24,973 nucleotides of DNA from an uncultured Paraprevotella sp. (GCA_900766785.1 CAAFWT010000074.1:1-24973); one strand, 5' to 3'. Positions 13,046 through 22,138 are shown, counted from the first letter of the stretch. Numbers and translations: made by a program. Notes: generated by a model not told the origin, from the sequence alone.

Positions 13046-15688
13046 ATGAAGAGATTTTTTTTACTTTTTATTATGTCCTTTTCTGTAGCTGTCTTTTATG
13101 CCCAAACCAGACAGACAGAGATTAAAGGAATAGTAACAGACAATGCCACTGGCGAACCACTCATAGGCGTGAGGGTAAGTATCAAGAATCATACCACCGA
13201 AGCCGCCTTTACAGGACTGGATGGTACGTTCCAGTTGAAAACAAATGAGAAGTCGCCCGTGGTATGTTGTTCCTACATCGGTTTCCTTCCTCAGGAGATT
13301 GCTTATAAAGGTTCATACCTGGAAATCAAACTGGAAGAGGACAGCAAGGAGATGAGCGAGGTGGTGGTAATCTCCAATTACAACGGGAGCACGGATGCCA
13401 AGGCCATAGAGATAGAACGTCAGTCGGCCAATGTGGTAAATGTGTTGGGATCAAGAGCCATGGAACTGGCACCCGACGTGACGGTGGGCAATATCATACA
13501 GAAGATGTCGGGCGTAACCGTAGAGAGAAACTCCTCTGGCGAAGGACAATATGCCATCCTGCGCGGCATGGATAAGAGATATAACTACACGCTGGTCAAC
13601 GGCATCAAGATTCCAAGTCCCGACAATAAGAATCGCTTTGTCCCTCTGGACCTCTTTCCCTCAGAGATACTTTCACGCATAGAGGTCAACAAATCCCTGA
13701 CTGCAGAACTTGAAGGTGATGGTATAGGAGGTGCAGTAAACCTGGTCATGAAGGATGCTCCTGCCCGACGTATGCTCACAGCCAATCTCTCTACCGGATA
13801 TAACGCTCTGTATCTCAATCGTGACTTCCTGTCCTTTGACTGGGGAGCCATCTCTGCGAAATCTCCTGATGAGAGGATGGGCAACATCGGTCAGAACAAG
13901 GTGACGGCATCAGATTTCGGAATGAAGAACCTGCATGTGAATTCCAAAACAGCCCTGCCCGACCTCATCGCTTCTCTCTCTTATGGCGACAGGGTGTTGA
14001 GGGACAAGCTCGGTTTCCTCCTCTCTGCCAGTTATCAGTACATGAACAGAGGAAAGAACATGGATTACTATGACTATACCAAGGCCAGTGGTGATATCGA
14101 GCATAGAACGTATTCCGACAATAAGCAGAGACTGGCTCTGCATGGTAAGCTGGACTATTCCCTCTCTCCACAACATAAGTTTACGTGGTACAACGGATTC
14201 CTGACTATGGTGGATGACCAGGTGAGAATCGGTGTGACCGACCAGACATCAGACATCAGGCTGAAGCATAACAGACAGCAAATCTTCAATACCACGCTCT
14301 CTGGTACCCATGATTTCCCATCCTGTCATATGCAAGTGGACTGGAAAGGCGTATATTCCAATGCACGAAACAAGACCCCTGACAATACCGAGATATTCTT
14401 GCAGGGAAGTCATATACAAACGAATAAGGCGGCCACACGCCGATGGGAGCATAATACCGACAAGGACAAGGCTGCCTATCTGAATCTCACTTATCATCCC
14501 ACAGATAACTGGACCGTAAAGACGGGAGGCATGTACCGTGACAAGGTGAGAACGTCCTTCTTCAACGAGTACACCTTCGACAGTTCCACCGGTACTGAGC
14601 AATATCAGGTATATGGTACTGACTGGAACAACTTTGATGAAATCCTGCTCACTCCCCGAGCATATGGCAACGTGGGTGACCCTCTCAACTATGATGCCAC
14701 GGAGAAGATAGTGGGTGTGTATGGCATGGCCACTTATCAAAAGGGGAAAATGGAGGTCGTGGGAGGATTCAGAGCCGAACATACCAATCAGGGATATGTG
14801 CTCAAATATCCGCGAAGCACTCAGGGAGAGGGTAACCAGAAGTATTGGGACTGTCTGCCTGACCTCCATCTCAAATACCATCTCACAGAGAAGATGAACC
14901 TGCATCTGAGTTATGCAAGAGCCATCAACAGACCCAGTTTCTTCGAAATAGTGCCGTACAGCATCATCAATGAGGAATATAAGGAAAAGGGAAATCCTGA
15001 CCTCAAACATACCGTGGCCGACAACCTGGACCTCAGATGGGAATTCTTTCCTCAGGCAGCAGAACAACTGATGGTGGGATTCTTCTACAAGCATCTGCAG
15101 AATCCTATTGAATATGGGCTCATCAGCGAGGGACAGGATCTGTATTACACACCTCTGAACCTGGGTACTGCCAATAATACCGGCATAGAACTGGATGCAC
15201 TCAAGTACTTCCATTCCTTCGGTATCAAATTCAACTATACCTACACGCATTCCAGAATCACTACGGAGAAGAGAAGTATGGAAGGAAATGAGATAGTAAC
15301 CGTCCGACAGTCCCGACCTCTGGCCGGACAAGCAGCTCATGTGGCCAATCTGTCTCTTCTCTACAAGAATACCAAGCATGGGCTGAATGCACAGTTGACA
15401 GGCAGTTATATAGGCAAACGTCTGGCCGACGTGTCCAACTGGTATCTGAACGACATCTGGGAAAACGAATACTTCAGAATGGAGTTCTCGGCAGAGAAGT
15501 CCTGGCATAGCGGACTGGAGCTTTATCTCAAGGCCACCAATCTGCTCAACCTTCCCCTCATCCGCTACATCATGAAGGGGCCTCATACCGAAGCCGTATC
15601 AGATTTCCCCCGATACAGAGGTAATATCTACGAGAGAAAAGAACGTTATGGGCAGACGCTCATGATAGGAGTGAGATACAAACTTTAA
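13046..15688 (+). CDS. TonB-dependent outer-membrane receptor
   Basis: An 880-residue protein. A signal peptide (1-20, ending FYAQ) is followed by a carboxypeptidase-regulatory-like domain (about 24-105, from IKGIVTDNATGEPLIGV), a short TonB-box-like EMSEVVVIS, a plug domain (about 125-240, including VTVGNIIQKMSGVTVERN and RIEVNKSL) and a 22-strand-type barrel ending in the aromatic and hydrophobic pattern typical of outer-membrane proteins (MIGVRYKL). It imports a ligand across the outer membrane with energy from TonB. No SusD-like partner follows; instead a beta-helix lipoprotein and a phosphatase do, suggesting a phosphorylated ligand or released phosphate compound. Long open frames on the opposite strand are shadows. 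Confidence 0.93.
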   Translation: MKRFFLLFIMSFSVAVFYAQTRQTEIKGIVTDNATGEPLIGVRVSIKNHTTEAAFTGLDGTFQLKTNEKSPVVCCSYIGFLPQEIAYKGSYLEIKLEEDSKEMSEVVVISNYNGSTDAKAIEIERQSANVVNVLGSRAMELAPDVTVGNIIQKMSGVTVERNSSGEGQYAILRGMDKRYNYTLVNGIKIPSPDNKNRFVPLDLFPSEILSRIEVNKSLTAELEGDGIGGAVNLVMKDAPARRMLTANLSTGYNALYLNRDFLSFDWGAISAKSPDERMGNIGQNKVTASDFGMKNLHVNSKTALPDLIASLSYGDRVLRDKLGFLLSASYQYMNRGKNMDYYDYTKASGDIEHRTYSDNKQRLALHGKLDYSLSPQHKFTWYNGFLTMVDDQVRIGVTDQTSDIRLKHNRQQIFNTTLSGTHDFPSCHMQVDWKGVYSNARNKTPDNTEIFLQGSHIQTNKAATRRWEHNTDKDKAAYLNLTYHPTDNWTVKTGGMYRDKVRTSFFNEYTFDSSTGTEQYQVYGTDWNNFDEILLTPRAYGNVGDPLNYDATEKIVGVYGMATYQKGKMEVVGGFRAEHTNQGYVLKYPRSTQGEGNQKYWDCLPDLHLKYHLTEKMNLHLSYARAINRPSFFEIVPYSIINEEYKEKGNPDLKHTVADNLDLRWEFFPQAAEQLMVGFFYKHLQNPIEYGLISEGQDLYYTPLNLGTANNTGIELDALKYFHSFGIKFNYTYTHSRITTEKRSMEGNEIVTVRQSRPLAGQAAHVANLSLLYKNTKHGLNAQLTGSYIGKRLADVSNWYLNDIWENEYFRMEFSAEKSWHSGLELYLKATNLLNLPLIRYIMKGPHTEAVSDFPRYRGNIYERKERYGQTLMIGVRYKL

Positions 15689-15711
15689 CTAATCATTATA
15701 TATTAATCAAA

Positions 15712-17070
15712 ATGAACTTCAAAATGAATTTCAAGAGTATGTACGCCATCATGGCTCTGGCCATGGGAATGTCCTTCGTTTCATGTAGTGATGATGAAGG
15801 AGGAAAAAGCTCTAGCAACGAAGAGTTGACTGATACCGAAATGATAGTTTCGGGAGTGTGGAAGTCAGGTGAAGTAATCACCCTGGACCGCCATCTGGTG
15901 GTTCCCGAAGGGGAGTCCCTTACCATAGAGCCTGGAGTGACAGTCATCGTGAGTGACCAGGGTGTGGGTGTCAATCATGTACCCATTGAGATTTCTGTCA
16001 AGGGCAATCTGTATGTGCTCGGTACAGAAAGCAAGCCCGTCACCTTCTCTGTAAGTCCTTCGCTCAGAACCAAGGAAAACACCTTCGCTGGACTCTGGGG
16101 TGGCATCGTGGCTTATGAATCCTGCACAGAGATGGCCATCGACCATGCCATCATCGAATATACAGGTGCCCAGGTCATAGAAGGTTCACCTGCTGCCACT
16201 GCCGGTGTCTATACAGCCGGAGATGATATGTATCCTCAGGTGACCACAAACAATATCCAGGGTAAATACGTCCTCACCAATTCCATCATCCGCAATGGTG
16301 CCTCTGACGGTATCTATGTGATGGGCGGCAATGTCATCATCAGCAACAATACCTTTATTGCCAACGGATATACTGGTGGTGAGGCTGTCAACCTGAAGGC
16401 TGGAGTAAAGGCCGATGTGGCTGGCAATATCATGTTTTCTCCCAATACCAATGGTCTCAAGCTCTCCTCTTCTGGTCAGAGCGAGACACGCGGACAGATG
16501 GTGGCTAATGCCTACAACAACACGATTCTGAATGCAGGATGGCGCCGTGATGGAGAAAAGGGTGGTTGTATCTATGTGGAGAAGAATGCGCTTGTGACAG
16601 TAGTGAACAACCTCCTGGCCAACTGTAAGTTCCGTGCCATGACTCCCAAGTATACCGATCCCAACAAGACCGATGGCGGATATGACGACCGTTCGGTCAT
16701 CGACTATAACTTCTATGCTGCAGGCAGCCTGTCCACTCCTATCGTAGGTGATGCCACTGTGGGTAACCCTGTAGATGGTTACAATCAGAACAATAAGAAT
16801 TATAATCCTGCCATAGATACTCACAGCCCAATATCTGTAACGGACAACCTGCTCGACCCCAACTTTGCAGCTTATGACATCAATCAGGTGTCTCTTACCG
16901 ACTTTGTTTATCAGGATGCATGGGACCTGCATCTCAATCCAGGCTCTCCTGCTCTGACAGGTGCTCAGGGAGCCGTCTCTCCCTGTTTTGCCAGCGGACT
17001 GGTAATAGGTACACGCACATATACATCTCCTCAGGTTCACGACTATTTCGGAGCTCTGGGTGCTAAATAA
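15712..17070 (+). CDS. Right-handed beta-helix repeat lipoprotein
   Basis: A 452-residue protein with a lipoprotein signal ending MSFVSC (Cys25, or Cys21 if translation starts at the second ATG at 15724), then an acidic SDDEGG stretch, a pattern often seen on surface-exposed Bacteroidota lipoproteins. The region from about residue 50 (SGVWKSGEVITLDRHLVVPEGESLTIEPGVTVIV) leads into parallel beta-helix coils rich in Asn and Gly (for example NVIISNNTFIANGYTGGEAVNLKAG). Such helices bind or cleave polysaccharides or serve as binding scaffolds; no catalytic residues were identified. It starts 23 bases after the receptor gene and overlaps the phosphatase gene by one base, so it takes the usual SusD position in the operon. 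Confidence 0.82.
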   Translation: MNFKMNFKSMYAIMALAMGMSFVSCSDDEGGKSSSNEELTDTEMIVSGVWKSGEVITLDRHLVVPEGESLTIEPGVTVIVSDQGVGVNHVPIEISVKGNLYVLGTESKPVTFSVSPSLRTKENTFAGLWGGIVAYESCTEMAIDHAIIEYTGAQVIEGSPAATAGVYTAGDDMYPQVTTNNIQGKYVLTNSIIRNGASDGIYVMGGNVIISNNTFIANGYTGGEAVNLKAGVKADVAGNIMFSPNTNGLKLSSSGQSETRGQMVANAYNNTILNAGWRRDGEKGGCIYVEKNALVTVVNNLLANCKFRAMTPKYTDPNKTDGGYDDRSVIDYNFYAAGSLSTPIVGDATVGNPVDGYNQNNKNYNPAIDTHSPISVTDNLLDPNFAAYDINQVSLTDFVYQDAWDLHLNPGSPALTGAQGAVSPCFASGLVIGTRTYTSPQVHDYFGALGAK

Positions 17071-17984
17071 TGTCATTGGGTATGAAAAGACTTGCCATCA
17101 TCTTCTGCCTGTTACTGGTAGGGTTCACAGCAGCCTTTGCCCAGATACAGTTTCTGGTTACCAACGATATGGGACGCAATGGCTACTACGAACAGAAGCC
17201 TATCGCCGAACTGATGGGACGTATGGCCGAAGAGAATGATTTCGAAGCTGTACTGGCATTGGGAGATGTACATCATTTCATGGGAGTGGAGAGTGTGACA
17301 GACCCCCTGTGGATGACCAACTACGAACTCATGTATTCGCATCCCGAACTGCAGATTCCCTGGTATCCCATACTGGGCAATCATGAATACAGGGGCAATA
17401 CCCAGGCTGTGCTCGACTATTCCAAGGTGAGCCGTCGCTGGCAGATGCCCGCACGCTATTACAGCAAGGTGTTTGCTGATGACAGTACCTCTCTCAGAAT
17501 CGTGTTCCTGGACACCACTCCCCTCATAGACAAGTATCATCAGGATACCGAGGATTATCCTTCGGTCAAGGAACAGAAAATACAGAAACAGCTGGTATGG
17601 CTGGAGAAGGAACTCGCCCAGGCCAAGGAGGACTGGGTGGTGGTAGTGGGACATCATCCCATCTACGCCGATACGTCCAAGGATACGGTGGAGAGAGCTG
17701 ATATGCAGAGAAGGGTAGACACCATCCTGCGCCGCCATCATGTGAACATGTATATCTGCGGACATATCCACAACTTCCAGCATTTCCATTTCCCCGACTC
17801 CCCAATAGACTATGTGGTCAATTCCGCTGCTTCACTCTCCAGAGAGAAAGTAAGTACCATGGAAGGAACACAGTTTGTGAGCGGAGAACCTGGTTTTTCC
17901 ATCCTTACTTGCACCAAGAATATGCTGAAGCTTGACCTGATAAACGGTAAGGGAAAGGTCATCCACAGCATTACTCAAAGATAA
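17070..17984 (+). CDS. Purple-acid-phosphatase-like metallophosphoesterase
   Basis: A 304-residue protein with a signal peptide (ending AAFA, about residue 24). The metallophosphoesterase ligand set is visible: Asp33 (NDMG), Asp66 (GDVHH), Asn104 and His105 (GNHE), His195 (VVGHHP), and His232 and His234 (GHIHN). The layout DPLW...WYPILGNHEYRGN...YSKVSRRWQMPARYY closely follows tartrate-resistant acid phosphatases. In purple enzymes a Tyr three residues after the second Asp gives the colour; here that position is His69. It should hydrolyse phosphomonoesters in the periplasm or at the surface. The start overlaps the previous stop (TAATG); an alternative ATG lies at 17082. Confidence 0.85.
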   Translation: MSLGMKRLAIIFCLLLVGFTAAFAQIQFLVTNDMGRNGYYEQKPIAELMGRMAEENDFEAVLALGDVHHFMGVESVTDPLWMTNYELMYSHPELQIPWYPILGNHEYRGNTQAVLDYSKVSRRWQMPARYYSKVFADDSTSLRIVFLDTTPLIDKYHQDTEDYPSVKEQKIQKQLVWLEKELAQAKEDWVVVVGHHPIYADTSKDTVERADMQRRVDTILRRHHVNMYICGHIHNFQHFHFPDSPIDYVVNSAASLSREKVSTMEGTQFVSGEPGFSILTCTKNMLKLDLINGKGKVIHSITQR

Positions 17985-18015
17985 GCCAGGCGCGATGCCC
18001 CTTGAAGAAAGAAAG

Positions 18016-18061
18016 CCACAGCACATCCTGATATGCTTTCCAGTAGTCAGATGAGCTGTGG
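18016..18061. repeat. Inverted repeat (12-base arms, one mismatch)
   Basis: CCACAGCACATC at 18016-18027 pairs with GATGAGCTGTGG at 18050-18061, with one A/A mismatch and a loop of 22 bases. It begins 32 bases after the phosphatase stop codon. Confidence 0.6.
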
Positions 18062-18107
18062 ATAAGAGGGACAGGGAATGTTCCTGAATGACGATGATAA
18101 TGATGAC

Positions 18108-18196
18108 AACGCTCCAGAAGAGCTGCCAATATGAATATAAGGATGAATGTCCATCCCAGACTTCCTCAGTTCATGTGGCAGAGATTCTGGAGCGTT
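18108..18196. repeat. Long nested inverted repeat, candidate structured RNA or DNA element
   Basis: The left arm at 18108-18128 begins AACGCTCCAGAA and ends CTGCCA; the right arm at 18176-18196 begins TGGCAG and ends TTCTGGAGCGTT. Eighteen of 21 positions pair, with a 3-by-3 internal loop. Inside the 47-base loop an ATGAA/TTCAT pair and a GGATG/CATCC hairpin could stack further. A 61-codon minus-strand frame (18047-18232) runs through it but has no protein-like features. Confidence 0.65.
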
Positions 18197-18240
18197 AGTC
18201 TTATCCTGATGGTGAAGCATGGCGACACCCAAATAACAAT

Positions 18241-18282
18241 TTAGGGCTGACTCCTGAGAGATGGAATCAGCCCCTAAGTTTT
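18241..18282 (+). terminator. Terminator-like hairpin after the phosphatase operon
   Basis: TTAGGG/CCCTAA (18241-18246 with 18272-18277), CTGA/TCAG and TCC/GGA stack into a 13-pair stem with one bulged C and one C/A mismatch, closed by an 8-base loop and followed by GTTTT. It is about 260 bases after the phosphatase stop. The AT-rich left side (AATAACAATT) could let it also serve the opposing GH30 gene. Confidence 0.5.
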
Positions 18283-18324
18283 ATCCTACGCTCAAGAAAG
18301 TTTAGCGGACAGTATGAATCCAGA

Positions 18325-18359
18325 ATGGGACTGGCGACTTCGGAGCCAGTTTCTCCCAT
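18325..18359. repeat. Hairpin next to array C
   Basis: ATGGGACTGGC (18325-18335) pairs with GCCAG (18345-18349) and TCCCAT (18354-18359), leaving a 9-base loop and a 4-base bulge. It ends 7 bases before the palindrome triplet at 18367. Confidence 0.5.
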
Positions 18360-18366
18360 CTCAGAC

Positions 18367-18422
18367 GCAGTGCACTGCAACCGTCCCCGCAGTGCACTGC
18401 ATCCGTCCTTGCAGTGCACTGC
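18367..18422. repeat. Array C: three identical 12-base palindromes at a 22-base period
   Basis: GCAGTGCACTGC, a perfect palindrome, occurs at 18367-18378, 18389-18400 and 18411-18422, separated by AACCGTCCCC and ATCCGTCCTT. Period, core length, GCA...TGC ends and the AACC-type spacer all match array A at 3607-3662, although the core centre is different. It lies in the 524-base gap (17985-18508) between convergent genes. The 80 or so bases after it hold nothing I recognise. Confidence 0.9.
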
Positions 18423-18508
18423 ATCTTTTCCTGTAATCGTTTGTGGGAAATGACGCCATCATTCAGGAATCCTTTCCCTGACTGTTTCTTTTGTCTTCTG
18501 AGCCGAGC

Positions 18509-20932
18509 TTATCTGTACATCACCTTGCTGACCTTTCCGTCAGCGTTCTTGATGATGTTGATGCCCTTCTGCGGTTGAGACAAGGAGATGCCCTGAAGCG
18601 AATAGATTTGCTGTGATGCTTGTTTCGGTGTGGTAATTTTCTCTATAGCATCTGGAACCAGGGGGACGTCTCCACCCACTCTTACGAGTTGCCATTGGCG
18701 ATGATGTGATGAAACAGATTCTCCTGCTGTCCAGGCACCAACCTTGGTTCCTGCAACGGTCTTTTCTCCCTCCAGGTCCCAGCACTTGACACCATCAGGC
18801 AACATGATGCGATAATGGATGCCGTCGATGTTTGTAAACTGGAATGCAGTTCCTGAGGTGGTGCTTGTCTTCAGATAATAACTGCCGTCGGAGATTATCT
18901 GTTTGCCTGTCTCTGTCTGCAAGTACCATTTGTCTCCAGCTTGCTTCTTCAGTATCCATCGCTGGTCGGGGTCGGTGGCATCGGCATTAGTAATGATGAG
19001 GCCATCACTGAGAGCCTTCACAGCCACCTGACTATTGGCTTGAGGCAGTAGCATGTAAGTATCTCCATCGGCCAGCAGCGGACGCTCCTCTGACATGGGA
19101 GAGATAGGAATCACGAAGGTGGCAATGGTCTGTGTGGGCATGGTTACCTCCAGGGTGGAGTCGTTCAGCATCTGGTAGTCCTTCCTCAGGCGTGCCACAT
19201 TCTCTGTGCTGCTGGTGCGGTAAGCTGATACATAAGCAGTGGCATGCGTACAGGGAAGAGAGATCTGGTGAACCTGCTTATTGCTGTTGTTGTTGACCAG
19301 TACGGCCACCAGAGTATCTCCAGCAGCATTTACGGCACATAAAGCCTGGTCCGAGGAAGTTGACACTATGCTGTATCCCTGGCGTATGAACCTTGTAATC
19401 TGCTCGCGCACGTAGTAATTCTTGTTACGCTCATAATTCCCGTTTGAAAAACTGCCTGTCACCATGCTCCATTGGTCTGTGCCTTCCTCCACATATTGCC
19501 AGTCGCACCAAACCTCTGGTGCCAGGTATCTCATGTCATTCATCAGACGTTGGGCCATGGACAGATTGCCACCGATACCTGTTCCACCCGAACCGGATTC
19601 GCTCATCCACAGTTCTTTTCCTGCAGCACGTGCCAGAGAGCCTATCTGAGCTCTTTCCACGTTGGTGGCACTGTAGGTGTGGGTGTTCCATTGGTCTATC
19701 AGACTCAGCACGTCCTGCTGCTGATAGGCATTCCATGCTTGCAGACTATGTGTGGTACTGGTCTCGTCGCTGGCACTTATGACCGTGTTCAGTCCACTTT
19801 CCTTCAGGATGGGAGAGAGCACTTTCAGGAAGTCGACCTGACTTTGCGTGTCGAAGTGACATCCCTCTTGTCCTCCTGAGCATCCCCAATAGCTTGTGAG
19901 CGCTTCGTTGAAGGGCTCCAGGGTCTTGAACTCTATGCCATATTCATCACGGTAATGCTTGCAGACCTCCACCAGATAGCGAGCGAAATCTTCATAATAG
20001 TCTTCCTTCAGATTGTCCTGACCAGCATTGGTGTATCCGGCCACGCATCCACTCTTAGTCATCCACCATGGGGCACTGTTGCTGAAAGCTTCAAAGACGG
20101 CATCGGGCCTGAGTTCCTTTATCTTCAGCATAACCTTGCGTTGAGCCTGGTCACGATCCCAATGGAACTCACCTCCGCGCTCATCCTGAAATCCTTCCAT
20201 CTCGGCACGCAGTCCTTTGCCTTGCCCCATGTGATGCTCTTCGCAATGAGTCCAGGCAGGATCATCTCCTCCGCCTATATTGTATCGGAAAACGTTCATG
20301 TTGAGTCCGTTGGGACTTACCAACCATTTCACCAGTTCGGTCACATTGGTGTCGCTCCATTTGCCACACATATTGGCCCACCAGCACAGGCTTACGCCCC
20401 ATCCGTCTACTTGCTGTCGGCGTGAGCTGGCACTTGCCACATAGCGGAGCGTATCCACAGGCAAGGTCACCGATGGCGTCTCGCTCAGCAGCCACAGGTG
20501 CTTTACGTCGGACCCATCCTTGTCAGAATAGACATGAGACCCCGTAGTATTGGCATCTGTACCCAGGTATTTGCCCGTATAGCTATTGCGCAGTAGGGTG
20601 TAGCCGTCCCTCTGTTCCAGCTTGTAATGTGCACGTGTGTCGTTGGCATCGGACAGGAAATAGGTACTCCATCCATCGGCTGTGCCCAGACTCAGATAGA
20701 GTGTGGTAGTGCCCTCTAAAGCCAGTACCGTGGTACCATCGGACTGAGGAATGAGCGTGAGGGGAAGGATGCTGCTGCTTGTAGGTGACATCAATACCGC
20801 ACGGTTCTCGGTATTGCATCCTATCACGTTCGTACTGCTATGCACGAGATACTTTTTCTCGTTCTGAGCTGATGCCGTGAGACAGATGACGGCACAGAGA
20901 AGAGATAGACATGTGATTTTCATATGAGTCAT
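18509..20932 (-). CDS. Secreted GH30-family glycoside hydrolase with lectin-like modules
   Basis: An 807-residue protein with a signal peptide (ending about residue 22, TASAQ). An N-terminal lectin-like stretch (about 25-155) precedes the GH30 barrel, which opens with DGWGVSLCWWA (residues 176-186) and has LEPFNE with acid/base Glu343 and MSESGSGG with nucleophile Glu445. A beta-sandwich follows, then a ricin-type lectin region (about 625-765). The C-terminal QQIYSLQGISLSQPQKGINI resembles a short tail common on secreted Prevotella proteins. GH30 enzymes include beta-1,6-galactanases, xylanases and glucosylceramidases; the QEGCHF block hints at a galactanase-type subfamily, which is tentative. 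A second ATG at 20923 is possible. Confidence 0.86.
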   Translation of the reverse strand: MTHMKITCLSLLCAVICLTASAQNEKKYLVHSSTNVIGCNTENRAVLMSPTSSSILPLTLIPQSDGTTVLALEGTTTLYLSLGTADGWSTYFLSDANDTRAHYKLEQRDGYTLLRNSYTGKYLGTDANTTGSHVYSDKDGSDVKHLWLLSETPSVTLPVDTLRYVASASSRRQQVDGWGVSLCWWANMCGKWSDTNVTELVKWLVSPNGLNMNVFRYNIGGGDDPAWTHCEEHHMGQGKGLRAEMEGFQDERGGEFHWDRDQAQRKVMLKIKELRPDAVFEAFSNSAPWWMTKSGCVAGYTNAGQDNLKEDYYEDFARYLVEVCKHYRDEYGIEFKTLEPFNEALTSYWGCSGGQEGCHFDTQSQVDFLKVLSPILKESGLNTVISASDETSTTHSLQAWNAYQQQDVLSLIDQWNTHTYSATNVERAQIGSLARAAGKELWMSESGSGGTGIGGNLSMAQRLMNDMRYLAPEVWCDWQYVEEGTDQWSMVTGSFSNGNYERNKNYYVREQITRFIRQGYSIVSTSSDQALCAVNAAGDTLVAVLVNNNSNKQVHQISLPCTHATAYVSAYRTSSTENVARLRKDYQMLNDSTLEVTMPTQTIATFVIPISPMSEERPLLADGDTYMLLPQANSQVAVKALSDGLIITNADATDPDQRWILKKQAGDKWYLQTETGKQIISDGSYYLKTSTTSGTAFQFTNIDGIHYRIMLPDGVKCWDLEGEKTVAGTKVGAWTAGESVSSHHRQWQLVRVGGDVPLVPDAIEKITTPKQASQQIYSLQGISLSQPQKGINIIKNADGKVSKVMYR

Positions 20933-21013
20933 TGTAATTTCTATAGTTGTTGTTCTTTAGATTCTAATGATGAAGGTGATGGCCATGACCTGTGGTGGCA
21001 GTACCGGGGGGAT

Positions 21014-22138
21014 TCATACCTTCAGGAATATTCTGTATCGGTACATGATATATAGGAATATCCACCAGGTGATGATGTACGTGGTGGGTTCCACCACAGG
21101 CAGGAACTGCTCGGGGAAGAGTGATACCACACCGCCGAAGAGACGGTCGCGCATAAATCCGAAACTGATAAAGCGGGGTAGCATGTAGATGGCTATCGAA
21201 TTCATACCGATAACCACGAAGAAGAAATCCCAGCTGCGCCATCTCCTGACATCTATCACATAATAGAACAATGCCAGCATGAGGAGAGAATAGCAAGCCA
21301 CAGCACATACAAAGGAACTGGACCACAGGGCCTTGTTGATAGGAGTCCAGAAACTCCACAGATAACCCACCAAGCCCAGTATCACACCTGCGCTGCACAT
21401 GCCTAATGCCTTGCGTGTGCCCGTCAGTCCTTCGTGCTCCCACTTTATCCATCTTCCGGCAAGCATGCCCAACAATGCCGTGCCTATGGCAGGAACAGTA
21501 GAGAGCAATCCCTCTGGGTCATAATCGGGACGATAACAATGGACACCAAACAGGGTGCGGTCTATATAGCACGCTATGTTACCTGCACGTGTAAGGGCAT
21601 CTGCACCAGGCATGTCGGGGGCTACAAGCAAACTGGATGCGAGACTGTAGCCTACCAGTAGGACAAGGATAACAGCAGCTATGTGTTTCCAATGGCGTAC
21701 GTGCATATATATGAGGGCTCCTGCCATCCATGCCATACCTATCCGGGCCAGAACACTCCAGAATCGCAGTTCGGCAAACTCCAGTCTGAGCAGGCCGTTG
21801 CAAACCCATCCTAAGGCCATCAGAACGAATCCTCTCACGATAACCTTTCGGATGATGGCCGCATGACTTAATCCCAGTGCCTGCTGTTTCTCCAGCGAGA
21901 AGGGGAAAGAGACTCCTGCTATGAACAGAAACAGAGGAAAGATGGTGTCATGATGACGCAGTCCGTCCCACTCGGCATGAGTCATCTGCTCGGCAATGGT
22001 TTGCCAGAAAGCACTCTCGGGGAAATAGCTGGCAATGGCTGTGATGAGGGTGGCTCCACCCATGATGAATAGCATGTCCAGTCCTCGGAGTGCATCCAGC
22101 GACTCCAGGCGTTGCATTTTGGGGTTGTTTGTATTCAT
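21014..22138 (-). CDS. DUF5009 / HGSNAT-like membrane acyltransferase
   Basis: A 374-residue inner-membrane protein with about ten hydrophobic segments. The opening RLESLDALRGLDMLFIMGGATLI and the HDTIFPLFLFIAGVSFPFS block are the hallmarks of DUF5009 (COG4299), a relative of lysosomal heparan alpha-glucosaminide N-acetyltransferase, which moves acetyl groups across a membrane onto sugars. Paired histidines (RHH) precede the second block. A C-terminal MNSIAIYMLPRFISFGF segment is also typical. It lies 43 bases after mltG and 81 bases before the GH30 gene, so it may be co-transcribed with both. Its sugar acceptor, if any, is unknown. Confidence 0.85.
   Translation of the reverse strand: MNTNNPKMQRLESLDALRGLDMLFIMGGATLITAIASYFPESAFWQTIAEQMTHAEWDGLRHHDTIFPLFLFIAGVSFPFSLEKQQALGLSHAAIIRKVIVRGFVLMALGWVCNGLLRLEFAELRFWSVLARIGMAWMAGALIYMHVRHWKHIAAVILVLLVGYSLASSLLVAPDMPGADALTRAGNIACYIDRTLFGVHCYRPDYDPEGLLSTVPAIGTALLGMLAGRWIKWEHEGLTGTRKALGMCSAGVILGLVGYLWSFWTPINKALWSSSFVCAVACYSLLMLALFYYVIDVRRWRSWDFFFVVIGMNSIAIYMLPRFISFGFMRDRLFGGVVSLFPEQFLPVVEPTTYIITWWIFLYIMYRYRIFLKV

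Noticed and set aside
14249..15586. A 445-codon open frame antisense to the TonB receptor
   Set aside because: The receptor frame is an unmistakable protein; the antisense frame follows from its codon usage and has no recognisable domain.
16186..17076. A 296-codon open frame antisense to the beta-helix lipoprotein
   Set aside because: It is a shadow of a clear lipoprotein gene, with no promoter or domain.
18047..18232. Minus-strand 61-codon frame in the convergent gap
   Set aside because: It coincides with a long inverted repeat and has low-complexity Ser-rich sequence without features of a real gene.
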